This document shows positions 17,501 through 25,587 of a stretch of 46,113 nt of DNA, piece after piece; position 1 is the stretch's first letter; every line of letters starts with the position of its first letter. Source of the DNA: Gammaproteobacteria bacterium. GTDB taxonomy: Bacteria; Pseudomonadota; Gammaproteobacteria; DSM-16500. The stretch covers positions 1-46,113 of the forward strand of contig JAJNBC010000015.1 in NCBI GenBank assembly GCA_021156085.1. Reading direction: 5' to 3'. The notes under the pieces were generated by a model. That model searched no databases. It had not been told where the DNA came from and saw only the letters and a program-made list of their open reading frames with translations. The position numbers and the translations under genes are program-made.

Positions 17501-20500
17501 TCAATGCTGACGACATAGTTATCCCCTTCCACTTCCTCTTTTGGGAAATCTTTTAATTGAGATTTGACTATTCTTGCTATCATTCCATTCGTAGCAAAGG
17601 TTTTGCCTGAGGAAGAAGGGCCCGTCACCCAGAGAACTAATTTTTTGGCCCATTTAGGCCCTTTAAAATTTTGAACAGAATTCAAAAATACTGCATTGAT
17701 AAAAGCAGGATCATTCATTTCTTCTTTTAGCGCTTCTTTGTATAAATTAACGCCCTCTACTCCTAATAATTCTTCTCTTGAGAGTAAGTGAGTTTCATTC
17801 CCCTCTCTTTTATGTTTTTCTACGCAGCCTTGCAAATGCCTCAAATATCTCAATCTAGCAGTTTTCTCGGCAGTTGCTTCTAGTTTAATTTCATCATCGG
17901 GATTATTAGGCTCTGCTTTGCCATGAAGAGTGCGATAACCTTCTTTTCCTAAAATGCGTATGACCAGCTCTTGTTGTGCTTCAGCTGTGGTGGGCTCGCC
18001 TATATTTCTCTGTGCTGCTTCCCGGATTTTGTACGCACCTATTTCTGGTATATAAGAGACTATATCGAATATATTTTCTTTTTCTTCTGCAGAAGAGGCC
18101 ACCTGTGATGGGGCTTTTTTCTTTTTTATTTTCTTTTTAGGAGGTATCTTAGGTTTTTCTCTGTTGAGAAGGGCCAATGATTTTTCCAAGAGTACTTCGT
18201 CATTTTTATCCATGGAATATTTTTCAATCTCATTCCCTAAATGTGATTCACTAGCAGAATATTTTTGCATAGCATCATGACGCTTCAAAAAAAGACTAAG
18301 TGGTGTTTTTAAGACAGGGGCAGGAGTTTCACCTGCATTCACTGATTTTTTCATCAATGATAAATTCTTTAAAAAAATTGCTGGATGAGGAATAAAGTCA
18401 GCTTCTTCTCTCATTTCTTCTATTTTATGGGGGCTGTCTCGGAAATCTGTGAAAATATCTTGGGCTTCTTTTGAAATCTGAGTGACAGGGTTATCACTTA
18501 AAAATAGTTGGCTCACGGGTGCAGAAAGTAAGGCTTCTTTTATAATGCCAGCGGTGAAAGAGTCATGCGTTTCATGCGCTTTAGCCATTACGCGAATCCA
18601 ATGCTCAATTAATTTTGCTCGTACGAGGGGGTTTTCGCAGCTGACTATGTCGTTTTGTATTTTGTGTGAAAGCTTAAGGCTATGTACGACATAGGGTTCG
18701 GCTATTTCTTTTTCTTCTAATTCTCTATAAGGTTGGTTGGTGAAGGGATTAATGGTAAAGAATTGCCTATCTGTTTCTGTAAATGCTTGTAGGCTAGCCG
18801 CTCTTAATTGGCGTGTTGTTTCTTCAGTTAAGCTTTTTTCTAATGCTTGTATTTTTTTTCTTAATTTATTCGATTCTTTTCTCTTTATGAATGTCTCAAA
18901 TTTATCATTGCCATATAATTTATTTAAATACTCTCTTGTCGGCTTTTTTTCGGCAAGACTTTTTTTAGTCATCATGTCTACATAAAAAATCAAGCCTTTT
19001 ATGGATGGTTTATCCATATTGCTTTTTTTCTTTTTTATATTTTCATTTACTTCGTTATATGCTCTCTTAAGTTTAGCTTGTGTATTATTTTCGGGGTTAT
19101 TTGCTTGCTTGTTGCTATATTTTTTTAATAAATAATCTATTCTTTCTCGTGCCGTCGATATTTCTTTTAATCTTTTTTGAATGGCGTGGTATGCTATTTC
19201 ATCTGTTTGATCTGGGTGTTCCAGAACGACTTGTGAATCATCTCTTTTTGAATCAGCATCTGCTATTTTTCCTTTTAAAAGCTGCTCCATTTCTTTCAAT
19301 TGAGCAAATTCCGAAGCTAATTTTTCATCCTCCTGGCTTAGTTTTTCGACTATCTTATTGGGCTCCTCTGTATTTATTTGTTCACTTGCCGCTTTGAGTT
19401 CTCCTAAATAAGTTATGAGCCCCATGGATTCTTCTGGATTAATTTGCTGATGTGTTTTTAATCTTTCTATTTTTTTAGCTACTTCTACCCAATTATTCAC
19501 TTGAGATTCATATAATAATCTTTTTTCATATGCTACTAATTCATTAGAAAGAGTTTCTCTGGCTTGTAAAGCTTGTGCATCGGGGTTTATAAAAGCTTCA
19601 CATTCATTTAATTTCTTTTCCTCCAATTTTAATAAATTTTCTCTGGCTGTTGTATTCAGTGTATTTATGCTTTTTTCTATGGCATCCACATTAATGCCCA
19701 GGGTTTTTATATTTTCTTTTTCATTCGTTAAGAGGTTGATGAAATTATCCAACCCTCCTAATCTTATTAATAGTGAATTATTTTCTTCGAATTTAAGAGT
19801 ATTAAGCGTCTCGGGATTGCATATAAAAAACTTAATTAAATCTTCTCTGGTAATAAATTCCGGTAGTGTTTTCTTAGAATTTAATAATAGTGAAACTGTT
19901 GTTAGTAATTCTAAATATGCAGGTGATGTAAAATAGGCATTGCGCGTATGCGCTACTTTCTTATGATGTATTTCATCCATAGCAGCATCAAATTTAGCAC
20001 GTATGGCTTCCCATTTTTTTTCTAAAATTTTCGTTGATTTATCCTGGATAGTGGCAACTATTTGTTTTTCTTCTTCAGTGAGAGTAGCGGTATCGGCTAA
20101 GAAATCAAATAACTTCTTTCTTAATATTGCTAAGCTATGGGTGATGTCCTTAAAAACAGGTCGATGAAGAGTGGGATTAAAAGTTTGCTTTTCTTCATGG
20201 GGAGGACCGCTTAACATCAGGCTAGGAATAAAATTTTCTCCAATCTGCTCCCATTTTTTTGCTTTGTCATTTGCTTCACTCTTTTTCTGACCTTTATTGA
20301 GAATCAAGCGTTGCAGAAAGGTAGAGGACATCAGAGCTGCTATGTCATTTATATTCTTGTCATATAACTTATTATTATCCTTCTCTTCATCCACATATTT
20401 AATATGTTGTTCCAACCATTTCATTAATTTTCTTTGTGTTATCTCAGGGGGTAAGCCATGTTCTTTTAGCTGGTTAAGCTTGCTAATAATTTCTTTTCCT

Positions 20501-20649
20501 GCGCTTATTATCTCGCTTTTTTTCGTATCAATGTCGTTTTGTTCCAGCCCTCTTTTTTTCAACTCTTCACTTCGTTGGCCGCACAGTTTCATCGCCCTTA
20601 GGATTTCATTCGTTAATTGCGATTTCTCGGCTTCTGATAACTCAGGCAT
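14566..20649 (-). CDS. Giant P-loop and polyproline effector-like protein
   Basis: 2027 aa. Residues 1-990 are highly charged and helical with coiled-coil stretches. A P-loop GPSSSGKT lies at 1010-1017 (Lys1016, preceded by KLVLWVT) and is followed by VVSIDG with Asp1050, in the manner of zeta-toxin-like small-molecule kinases; this kinase reading is inference. Residues about 1325-1485 are a polyproline and Glu/Pro-rich domain with three 18-residue repeats (PEPPPLPPEP type) and two longer repeats starting LKEEAVPPPPAPNEAAA. The last 540 residues are again helical. GAGGTAGAGT precedes the ATG. No signal peptide or membrane helix. Proline-rich runs suggest binding of SH3/EVH1/profilin-type host proteins. 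It is convergent with the response regulator, 23 bp apart. Confidence 0.8.
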   Translation of the reverse strand: MPELSEAEKSQLTNEILRAMKLCGQRSEELKKRGLEQNDIDTKKSEIISAGKEIISKLNQLKEHGLPPEITQRKLMKWLEQHIKYVDEEKDNNKLYDKNINDIAALMSSTFLQRLILNKGQKKSEANDKAKKWEQIGENFIPSLMLSGPPHEEKQTFNPTLHRPVFKDITHSLAILRKKLFDFLADTATLTEEEKQIVATIQDKSTKILEKKWEAIRAKFDAAMDEIHHKKVAHTRNAYFTSPAYLELLTTVSLLLNSKKTLPEFITREDLIKFFICNPETLNTLKFEENNSLLIRLGGLDNFINLLTNEKENIKTLGINVDAIEKSINTLNTTARENLLKLEEKKLNECEAFINPDAQALQARETLSNELVAYEKRLLYESQVNNWVEVAKKIERLKTHQQINPEESMGLITYLGELKAASEQINTEEPNKIVEKLSQEDEKLASEFAQLKEMEQLLKGKIADADSKRDDSQVVLEHPDQTDEIAYHAIQKRLKEISTARERIDYLLKKYSNKQANNPENNTQAKLKRAYNEVNENIKKKKSNMDKPSIKGLIFYVDMMTKKSLAEKKPTREYLNKLYGNDKFETFIKRKESNKLRKKIQALEKSLTEETTRQLRAASLQAFTETDRQFFTINPFTNQPYRELEEKEIAEPYVVHSLKLSHKIQNDIVSCENPLVRAKLIEHWIRVMAKAHETHDSFTAGIIKEALLSAPVSQLFLSDNPVTQISKEAQDIFTDFRDSPHKIEEMREEADFIPHPAIFLKNLSLMKKSVNAGETPAPVLKTPLSLFLKRHDAMQKYSASESHLGNEIEKYSMDKNDEVLLEKSLALLNREKPKIPPKKKIKKKKAPSQVASSAEEKENIFDIVSYIPEIGAYKIREAAQRNIGEPTTAEAQQELVIRILGKEGYRTLHGKAEPNNPDDEIKLEATAEKTARLRYLRHLQGCVEKHKREGNETHLLSREELLGVEGVNLYKEALKEEMNDPAFINAVFLNSVQNFKGPKWAKKLVLWVTGPSSSGKTFATNGMIARIVKSQLKDFPKEEVEGDNYVVSIDGAIQRQVSQIRKLTVDSSLALGYRGVQDIDEGMGGKLKENIQKAAAKKDDLSVAIPETLTKYFFNPGKVSDMFNKYAKDDKVFHVFSQIKSGESKEAQEVFEASVARMGEARAFLKKGKLKYRINLNGEIIIESKKYDRGLAGSNFKLGVLFAKNAQEWYREIQKKKGKDSYDFVVTHDLAFITFDRNQNQWRLCTEKDTGEMKRTTLRAFHAWMDYSKNISPSDNPYEQLDAWLKDENGGKRPELQDPIIEFYVNGVLQKEEVLAKENEPLAAAPDLKEEAVPPPPAPNEAAAAPEVVASPKPPPRKKTKPVVLEPPPLHLKEEAVPPPPAPNEAAAVASPRPPPRKRKAEAAKGPPPPPPEPVANEPAPPPEPPPLPPEPEANEPAPPPEPPPLPPEPGANEPAPPPEPPPPPPEPVGPEPVPVPPPLEPVANEFKEPEGVPLDLFADQAFLEGVDKDLNELEEKQKQGAEYSQEEKRELDLKELTANKIHAYEVLVNANFDTTLKESKANNIEPTQHVINNLKTYLHALQAEWELKATLEKNPQARKNYRTGRTLIGKTLSALEAEPQPDLFFVPYKLQELEEALTQQLKEPSLIKQIFKRRGGPQSQPPSQSPLKADVENIQAVKSKIVPLLISLEETKKSEMRAQKDKEEMQKKENRVTFLYGKEAENIKGTAKILSSLIEHVESTQPLFSARHLEKSSTLHTRAEKKDNPEEKDNKVSPFNYGDWKNEGEPRKIDIPSRYPHLEAKVGRCLGLPDGMCIEYKNDKIKASILEQNQDNFVQISMPKEPEDYKAMTAEEKLAVDLEIAEAMVRLWVQRCGNSKEAPVPILDTSNESRMKALIIVCRAHDLDFQLPLRSRYHYEFLNNPALLDPEVQGLQGKMKEEDKIKMLSDPKIIEKLSGELEALQKHYDTMPDEQKKHYKAEIDLLQGLIENAKKGKLSATEVNAAIKKLESSLQEDEPSLLPSLSPPSL
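16230..16420 (-). repeat. 54-bp tandem repeats inside the giant gene
   Basis: GCAGGTTCGTTTGCC occurs at 16283, 16337 and 16391, exactly 54 bp (18 codons) apart, with near-identical DNA between. The multiple of three keeps the frame when copies are gained or lost. The repeats encode the Pro/Glu blocks of the 2027-aa protein. On the plus strand the same DNA gives a long Gly-rich ORF that is an artefact. Confidence 0.9.
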
Positions 20650-20766
20650 ACTCTACCTCACCTATTTCATAGATATGGGATATCTCTTTATAATTTAAGT
20701 ATAGGCGAGGTTTCTTAAAGTGGGGGTTTACAGAAGCACACTGGAGATTTTATCTAACCCTTATGA

Positions 20767-21027
20767 TTAATTAGGTTTTTTTGGACTGTTCTGGATAACT
20801 AAAATAATCATGTCGGCGTCGTTAATTCTAGAAATGATACGAAAATTTTCGATACGATAATGCCATAAGCCATATTTTTCATAAGAGAGAGGCTTACCAA
20901 TCACACGAGGATTTTCAAGCAGTGAAATGCGTTTATTTAAAAATTTAAAAATCTTTTTTTGAATAGATTTATCCAAGTTTTTAAAGGCTTTTAATGCGCT
21001 GGGTCGCCATTCAATCGTCCACGCCAA
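20767..21027 (-). CDS. RelE/ParE-family toxin
   Basis: 86 aa, the size of RelE-superfamily toxins, which cut mRNA on the ribosome (RelE) or block gyrase (ParE). MAWTIEWRPSALKAFKNLDK at the start, then KPLSYEKYGLWHYRIENFRI and a final IILVIQNSPK, match the family's beta-sheet core, including the Arg in WHYRIENFRI. The start is a TTG at 21027 that overlaps the end of the antitoxin gene by 17 bases, with GAGGAG upstream, so translation is probably coupled. The order antitoxin-toxin is standard. The pair separates two giant effector-like genes. Confidence 0.88.
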   Translation of the reverse strand: MAWTIEWRPSALKAFKNLDKSIQKKIFKFLNKRISLLENPRVIGKPLSYEKYGLWHYRIENFRIISRINDADMIILVIQNSPKKPN

Positions 21028-21265
21028 GCTCTTTCTCCTCGTCTTTAGTTAATCCCATTTCTCGTGCTACTTCAACCATAGAATAATTACGCCCCGGTTC
21101 TTCAAGAGCTTGTAATGCTAAATAAGTATCTTCTAAATCTTCAAGATAGCTCAGGAGCGCTTCACGTACATAAAAGGTTTTTGTTCTATGGGTTTTGTTC
21201 GCCAAAGTAGAAAGGCGATTATATATCTCCTCCGGGATTTTGACAGGCAGTGCTTTTAAGACCAT
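21011..21265 (-). CDS. RelB/CopG-like ribbon-helix-helix antitoxin
   Basis: 84 aa from the chosen ATG at 21265 (MVLKALPVKIPEEIYNRLST). An upstream ATG at 21331 is also in frame, but GAGGTATC directly before 21265 and the start of homology at KALPVKIPEE favour the shorter form. The N-terminal ribbon-helix-helix (about 5-48, with the beta strand ALPVKIP and helix KTFYVREALLSYLEDLEDTY) binds the operator; the C-terminal tail (YSMVEVAREMGLTKDEEKEL) should wrap the toxin. It neutralises the RelE-like toxin and should autoregulate the pair. Confidence 0.88.
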   Translation of the reverse strand: MVLKALPVKIPEEIYNRLSTLANKTHRTKTFYVREALLSYLEDLEDTYLALQALEEPGRNYSMVEVAREMGLTKDEEKELGVDD

Positions 21266-21275
21266 ATGATACCTC

Positions 21276-21312
21276 GTAATACGAATATTATTTATATTAC
21301 TAGTATATACTA
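21276..21312. promoter_or_regulatory. Candidate operator of the RelBE-like pair
   Basis: Just upstream of the antitoxin start lie GTAATA (21276-21281) paired with TATTAC (21295-21300), and directly after it the perfect 12-bp palindrome TAGTATATACTA (21301-21312). Ribbon-helix-helix antitoxins bind such inverted sites in their own promoters, so autoregulation is likely. Confidence 0.5.
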
Positions 21313-21391
21313 AGAATTGAAAGTATAGCAATTTTGCTATAGCATCAGGATATTAACAATTTTCTGTAAGCCACATTAGGGGTTGATATTA

Positions 21392-24300
21392 TTAGCGTTT
21401 CCCCTTCCTCCCCGGCGCCGGTGGTGAAGCAGGCGAACCTGGTGAGGGTGAGCCTCCCCCCCGCAGCTCTGTGGATGTTCCTCTTGGGGGCTTATGAAAT
21501 GGATGCGGGGAGGTTCCATCAAATTTTTCTTCATCATAGCTACGGCGGGACGTTTGTCTCTTCTGAGGCCCGAATTGCTTATTAAGAGTAACAGAGTTCG
21601 CGCTGTGGGGACGACCCTCGGGTGATGAAGAACTAGAATTAGAGAATATATAATTCGTCGTATTTCGCACTAAAGAGCCAAGAGCTATTACACCGCCCAC
21701 TACAGCGATGGATGTAGCGATGAATAAGGCAGTGCCTGTGAGAAAAAAGGTGCTGACTAAAGCAGGAAGTAAAAGAATTACTCCAAGTTCGAGGAATTGG
21801 TATCTATCTTGTTTTTTAGGTGTAATTTTTTCTGTTACTGCTTCTTCTTCATTCTTCTTTTCTTCCTCTGCTGCTGGTTGAGCGCCTAACTCATTTGCTA
21901 GTTCCGCATCTATCTTCGCGTTAAGCATCTTGCCTTCTTCTATTAGGCGAGCGCTTTCTCTTCTTTTAAAATCTTCTTCTTCTTGGGCTTTCGCTGCTGC
22001 TTTTGCTCTACGGGCTTCCTCTGCTGCCACTCGTTCCTTTGCTCTCTCGCTTTCTTCTTCTGCTTTTTGGATTCGCTCCGCTGTTTCTTGCGCGCGGATT
22101 CGGTCTATTTCTTGGGCTTGGGCATTCATTGCTTCTATTTGCTGGCGAGCTGTTTCAGCTTGTTTCTCTCTTATAGCTTGTTCTTCTTCTGGAGTTTTTG
22201 GCACTTCGAATTCTTTTGCTGCGGCGGCTTTTTCTTTTGCTGCTTTTAGTTCTTGCTGCGCTGCCTTACGCTCTGCTTCTTGTAGCGCCGCTGCTGCGGC
22301 TTTTTCTACTGCTTCTGTTCTTGCTTTCTCTGGTATTTCTGCCTCGTGAGCTGCTTTAGCTTGTTCTTCGGCTGCTGCTTCAGCTTCTTCTGGCTTGGCT
22401 TCTAGTGGGTTTAATTTTTCGGGTGGTTTTTGTTCTTTTTCGGAATCACCATCAAGCTCGAGTTCTTCTACATCTCCTTCTACATCCTCTAAAGGATCTT
22501 CTGCATTATGAGGTTCATCCCCTCCTTGCCCTCGTGCTGCAAGGATTTTTCCATTGTCTCTTATTTCTTCCGCTGTCTTACATTGTGATTCTGCAGTGAC
22601 TAAATCTTCTGCTTGTGGGGGCTGTAATTTAGCTAATTCTTCTTTTATGGAATGGAACCCCGTTTCGTGATAAAGCAAATCCGTGACTTGTCTAATTATC
22701 TCCCCTGTAAAACGGCCGCAATTCACTGCATCGTACTGCCAACCCAAATAACAACTATGCTTTTGGGTTTTCCAATTGAAACCCTGTTCTCTTACTATTT
22801 CTTTGAGGGGCTTCAGAGAATAGACAGAAGATAAAGAAAGCCCCCAAGGTAATAATGTCTTAGCGCAAGGATCAAAGAAATAACATTCATTTTCTTTAAT
22901 CATTAACATTGTCCAGTGTTGGCGAAGTAATCCCCCCACTGTGTGGCATTCCGCAAGAGGAACAAAATAAACATCATCTGGGTTAGTTTTTTGTAAAATT
23001 CTTATTTTTTTTAATATATCAGGCAAGGGAGTTGCTCCTGCTGCCGCAGCCATATTCGGTTTTTTATCATCGCAGGCTGCGCTGAGAAGAGTAACATCGA
23101 AAGGCGGACCTCCCCCTACTGCAAAACGCGCACCATACACATCTGTTGTGCCATCGGGCTCAATCATTTCAATTTTAACTTCTGCTCCCTTTGTTTGCAG
23201 CTGCTGCTTCATTTGGCTAAAAGCAAAATCAAACATTCTTGTGGAAGTAAGTCTTTCTGCTTGAGAAGCATGAAGTATTTTTTCTGGCTCTTTAAGTGCT
23301 TTTAATTGCTGAAAACGCTTTAGCAAAATCCCTGTTAATTCTTTAGCAAAGGCTTCTTGTGCTACTTCACTATTCTCACCCCTTATCTCTCCAAATTCAG
23401 CTATTTCCATGTAACGTGCAGCCGCTTGTTGCTGAGATTGCTCTAATAAAAGCTCTAATGGAATATCTTTTATGGCTTGCAATACTATTTTGAATAAAGC
23501 GTCTTCTGTGTAAGATTCTTCTAGACCAGAAGCTAATTGAGAGATGAGAGGGAATAATCCCGGCACATGTTTGTAAAAAGCGAAGAAACCTTTAGTATAT
23601 GCTTTATAAGATCCTACCCCCTGGTATTCAGCCGCGCGTTCTACACTATCATTTTCATTTCCGATATAACGAAGTGCCGCACCGAAATCCAGACGTTTAA
23701 ATTCTGCAACTCCTTCTTCTCCAAAATACGCCATATTACCGCTATGTACGCTGTTATCTCCGATGAGCAAGGAGTAGAATAAGCAAGCCGCTAGGCTATC
23801 TAAGCTGCCAAGTTGTGCTAGTTGAGGATAATATTGGGTTTGACCATAAAACATTTCATAGAGTACGTTACGGTCTTTGGAGCCAGCCATCATTTTGCTA
23901 AAGGCTTGCCAAGCATATTCTATATAGCCTTGTTTTCCTTGTTTTGCTTTTTCTTCAAAATATTTCCATACTTCTGTGATTTCTGCTTTAGGTTGAATTA
24001 AACCATAACTGCCATCGGGCAATTCAATAAAGTCAGCGCAAATCAATGATCCGTGATATTTTTTTTCAACCAGTCCTTGGTTTTTAAGTCCTGTTAAGAG
24101 CTTACCTGCAAATAATTCTGTAAAAAGTTCCACAGGATCTGAAGGGACTTTTATAAAATACTCTTTACCAGTGTGGTCTTTATAAAAACCATTAAACGAA
24201 CTAACATTTTTTCCTGCTTCCTTCTTTTGCTGTAGAGTCAGGTTTTTTCCTTGGTAAGAAAGGGTAACAGGGGCGTGAGAATCTTTTGCTTTTGCTGCTA

Positions 24301-25423
24301 CTGTTTCGGGGTCAGGGTACGGGACAGCAGCACGAACTTGCTGATCTCCAGGAGAGCTTAACATTTCGGTATTAAATTCTTTGTTCTTTAGCTGCTGAAA
24401 TTGCTCTTTAGTTAAATTAAGAGAGATACCATAGTAATATCGGCTAGGCCCTTTGCCAGTCAGTGTGTTATTCGGCCTACCCAAATCTTCTCCGCCTGTG
24501 GCAGAAAAAGCATGGTGGGTGGCCATCACCCCATGGCTTCCGCCATTTTGGTCAGGACGGCCGGGGGCCGATTGCTCTATTCCAATTAATAAACCGCCTT
24601 TTCCACTTTGTTGGATACTCGGTCTATAGAAGATATACGCATGACCATGTTCGCCATTGCTTTCAATGGGATTGCCTGAGGTAGGGTGTTTATTCCCTGC
24701 GCCGCCTAAAGCCAGGTTAACCCCATAGTTCTGCTTTTTCATGCCCACCAAATCAGAAACCTTTGACCCAACCACAGGAAGATAAGATAGGGTCGCAGCT
24801 GCTGCTTTTCTGGCGGCTTCATAACCTGCTTTCCCTAATGAGGATTTGGTTTCTTTTACACGGAAACTACCATCCTCCAAGCGAACAGCTTCAAGCCCAT
24901 GGGTTGCTGCGGAGCGTTCATAGTTTTGGGGAGGGGTACCTGCAAACAACCACTCTCTTATTTCTTCACTTATTTCCCTGGGAAAATCAATGGTGACACG
25001 CGCGCCATGCGCAATAGCCGAGGCCAGAGGCAAATCCCACGTGTACCACTGTCCATCTTTGAAATAACGAAGGTCTCCGTAATGGAGCAAGATAAAAATC
25101 TTTTTTAAAATTTCGGCGGACGGGGGGTCGCCTCGGCCCGGGCTGTCAATAGCGCCCTGGATCATGCTGATGTCACGCTGGAATTGTGCCTGAGGATTTA
25201 AATCGAGCTGCAGATGAGGAGCATGGTCGTCGTATTTTTCTTCTTGCGCCTCTAATTCTTCATCGGAGTCTTTTTCATCTATCTCAGATAGAAACCAACT
25301 CTGGTCCAATCGCTGTGGAGGTGGTTTTCCAGCGCGGGGGGGGGTTTCAGGTATTTCTTGCCAACTTTCGTTTAGCGAGTCTTTTTCTTCCTCTCCCTGG
25401 CGGTTCGATTTAGGGTGCGGCAT
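21392..25423 (-). CDS. Giant effector-like protein: kinase-like core plus CE-clan (Ulp1/YopJ-type) protease
   Basis: 1343 aa. Kinase-like region (about 380-620): Lys425 in KEYFIKVPSD, Glu436 in ELFTELFAGK, catalytic loop GDNSVHSGN with Asp556, His560 and Asn563, then RLDFGAALR with Asp579. The HxxN and DFG arrangement resembles PI-kinase/HipA-like folds more than classical Ser/Thr kinases. CE-clan cysteine protease region (about 770-925): His836 (RQHWTML), Asp851 (YFFDP), Gln896 (GWQYD) and Cys902 (NCGRF), the H-D-Q-C order and spacing of Ulp1/SseL/YopJ enzymes, which remove ubiquitin-like proteins or acetylate targets. Residues about 1000-1185 are an Ala/Glu coiled coil, about 1206-1252 a membrane hairpin, and the tail is basic and Pro/Ser-rich. 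GAGGGG precedes the ATG. Both activities are inferred from motifs. Confidence 0.8.
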   Translation of the reverse strand: MPHPKSNRQGEEEKDSLNESWQEIPETPPRAGKPPPQRLDQSWFLSEIDEKDSDEELEAQEEKYDDHAPHLQLDLNPQAQFQRDISMIQGAIDSPGRGDPPSAEILKKIFILLHYGDLRYFKDGQWYTWDLPLASAIAHGARVTIDFPREISEEIREWLFAGTPPQNYERSAATHGLEAVRLEDGSFRVKETKSSLGKAGYEAARKAAAATLSYLPVVGSKVSDLVGMKKQNYGVNLALGGAGNKHPTSGNPIESNGEHGHAYIFYRPSIQQSGKGGLLIGIEQSAPGRPDQNGGSHGVMATHHAFSATGGEDLGRPNNTLTGKGPSRYYYGISLNLTKEQFQQLKNKEFNTEMLSSPGDQQVRAAVPYPDPETVAAKAKDSHAPVTLSYQGKNLTLQQKKEAGKNVSSFNGFYKDHTGKEYFIKVPSDPVELFTELFAGKLLTGLKNQGLVEKKYHGSLICADFIELPDGSYGLIQPKAEITEVWKYFEEKAKQGKQGYIEYAWQAFSKMMAGSKDRNVLYEMFYGQTQYYPQLAQLGSLDSLAACLFYSLLIGDNSVHSGNMAYFGEEGVAEFKRLDFGAALRYIGNENDSVERAAEYQGVGSYKAYTKGFFAFYKHVPGLFPLISQLASGLEESYTEDALFKIVLQAIKDIPLELLLEQSQQQAAARYMEIAEFGEIRGENSEVAQEAFAKELTGILLKRFQQLKALKEPEKILHASQAERLTSTRMFDFAFSQMKQQLQTKGAEVKIEMIEPDGTTDVYGARFAVGGGPPFDVTLLSAACDDKKPNMAAAAGATPLPDILKKIRILQKTNPDDVYFVPLAECHTVGGLLRQHWTMLMIKENECYFFDPCAKTLLPWGLSLSSVYSLKPLKEIVREQGFNWKTQKHSCYLGWQYDAVNCGRFTGEIIRQVTDLLYHETGFHSIKEELAKLQPPQAEDLVTAESQCKTAEEIRDNGKILAARGQGGDEPHNAEDPLEDVEGDVEELELDGDSEKEQKPPEKLNPLEAKPEEAEAAAEEQAKAAHEAEIPEKARTEAVEKAAAAALQEAERKAAQQELKAAKEKAAAAKEFEVPKTPEEEQAIREKQAETARQQIEAMNAQAQEIDRIRAQETAERIQKAEEESERAKERVAAEEARRAKAAAKAQEEEDFKRRESARLIEEGKMLNAKIDAELANELGAQPAAEEEKKNEEEAVTEKITPKKQDRYQFLELGVILLLPALVSTFFLTGTALFIATSIAVVGGVIALGSLVRNTTNYIFSNSSSSSPEGRPHSANSVTLNKQFGPQKRQTSRRSYDEEKFDGTSPHPFHKPPRGTSTELRGGGSPSPGSPASPPAPGRKGKR

Positions 25424-25456
25424 ATTTTTTTACCCCTCGTTTCATTTTGTTTTATT

Positions 25457-25484
25457 ATTATACGAAATAAATGTCAAATATCAA
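25457..25484 (-). promoter_or_regulatory. Promoter of the 1343-aa gene
   Basis: On the minus strand TTGATA (25484-25479) and TATAAT (25462-25457) are 16 bases apart, 34 bases before the ATG at 25423. The -10 box is the perfect consensus. Confidence 0.6.
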
Positions 25485-25587
25485 TAGATTCCTCTTTATA
25501 GCATCAGAATATCGTCAAGCATTTTACTAACCCGTTGGTTTTACAGGGAGGGGCTATTTTTGCCTTATCTAAGTTAAGCGCGTCATG

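Noticed and set aside
21930..22349. 139-codon Ala/Ser-rich plus-strand ORF
   Set aside because: Complement of the Ala/Glu coiled coil of the 1343-aa gene; no independent start signals.
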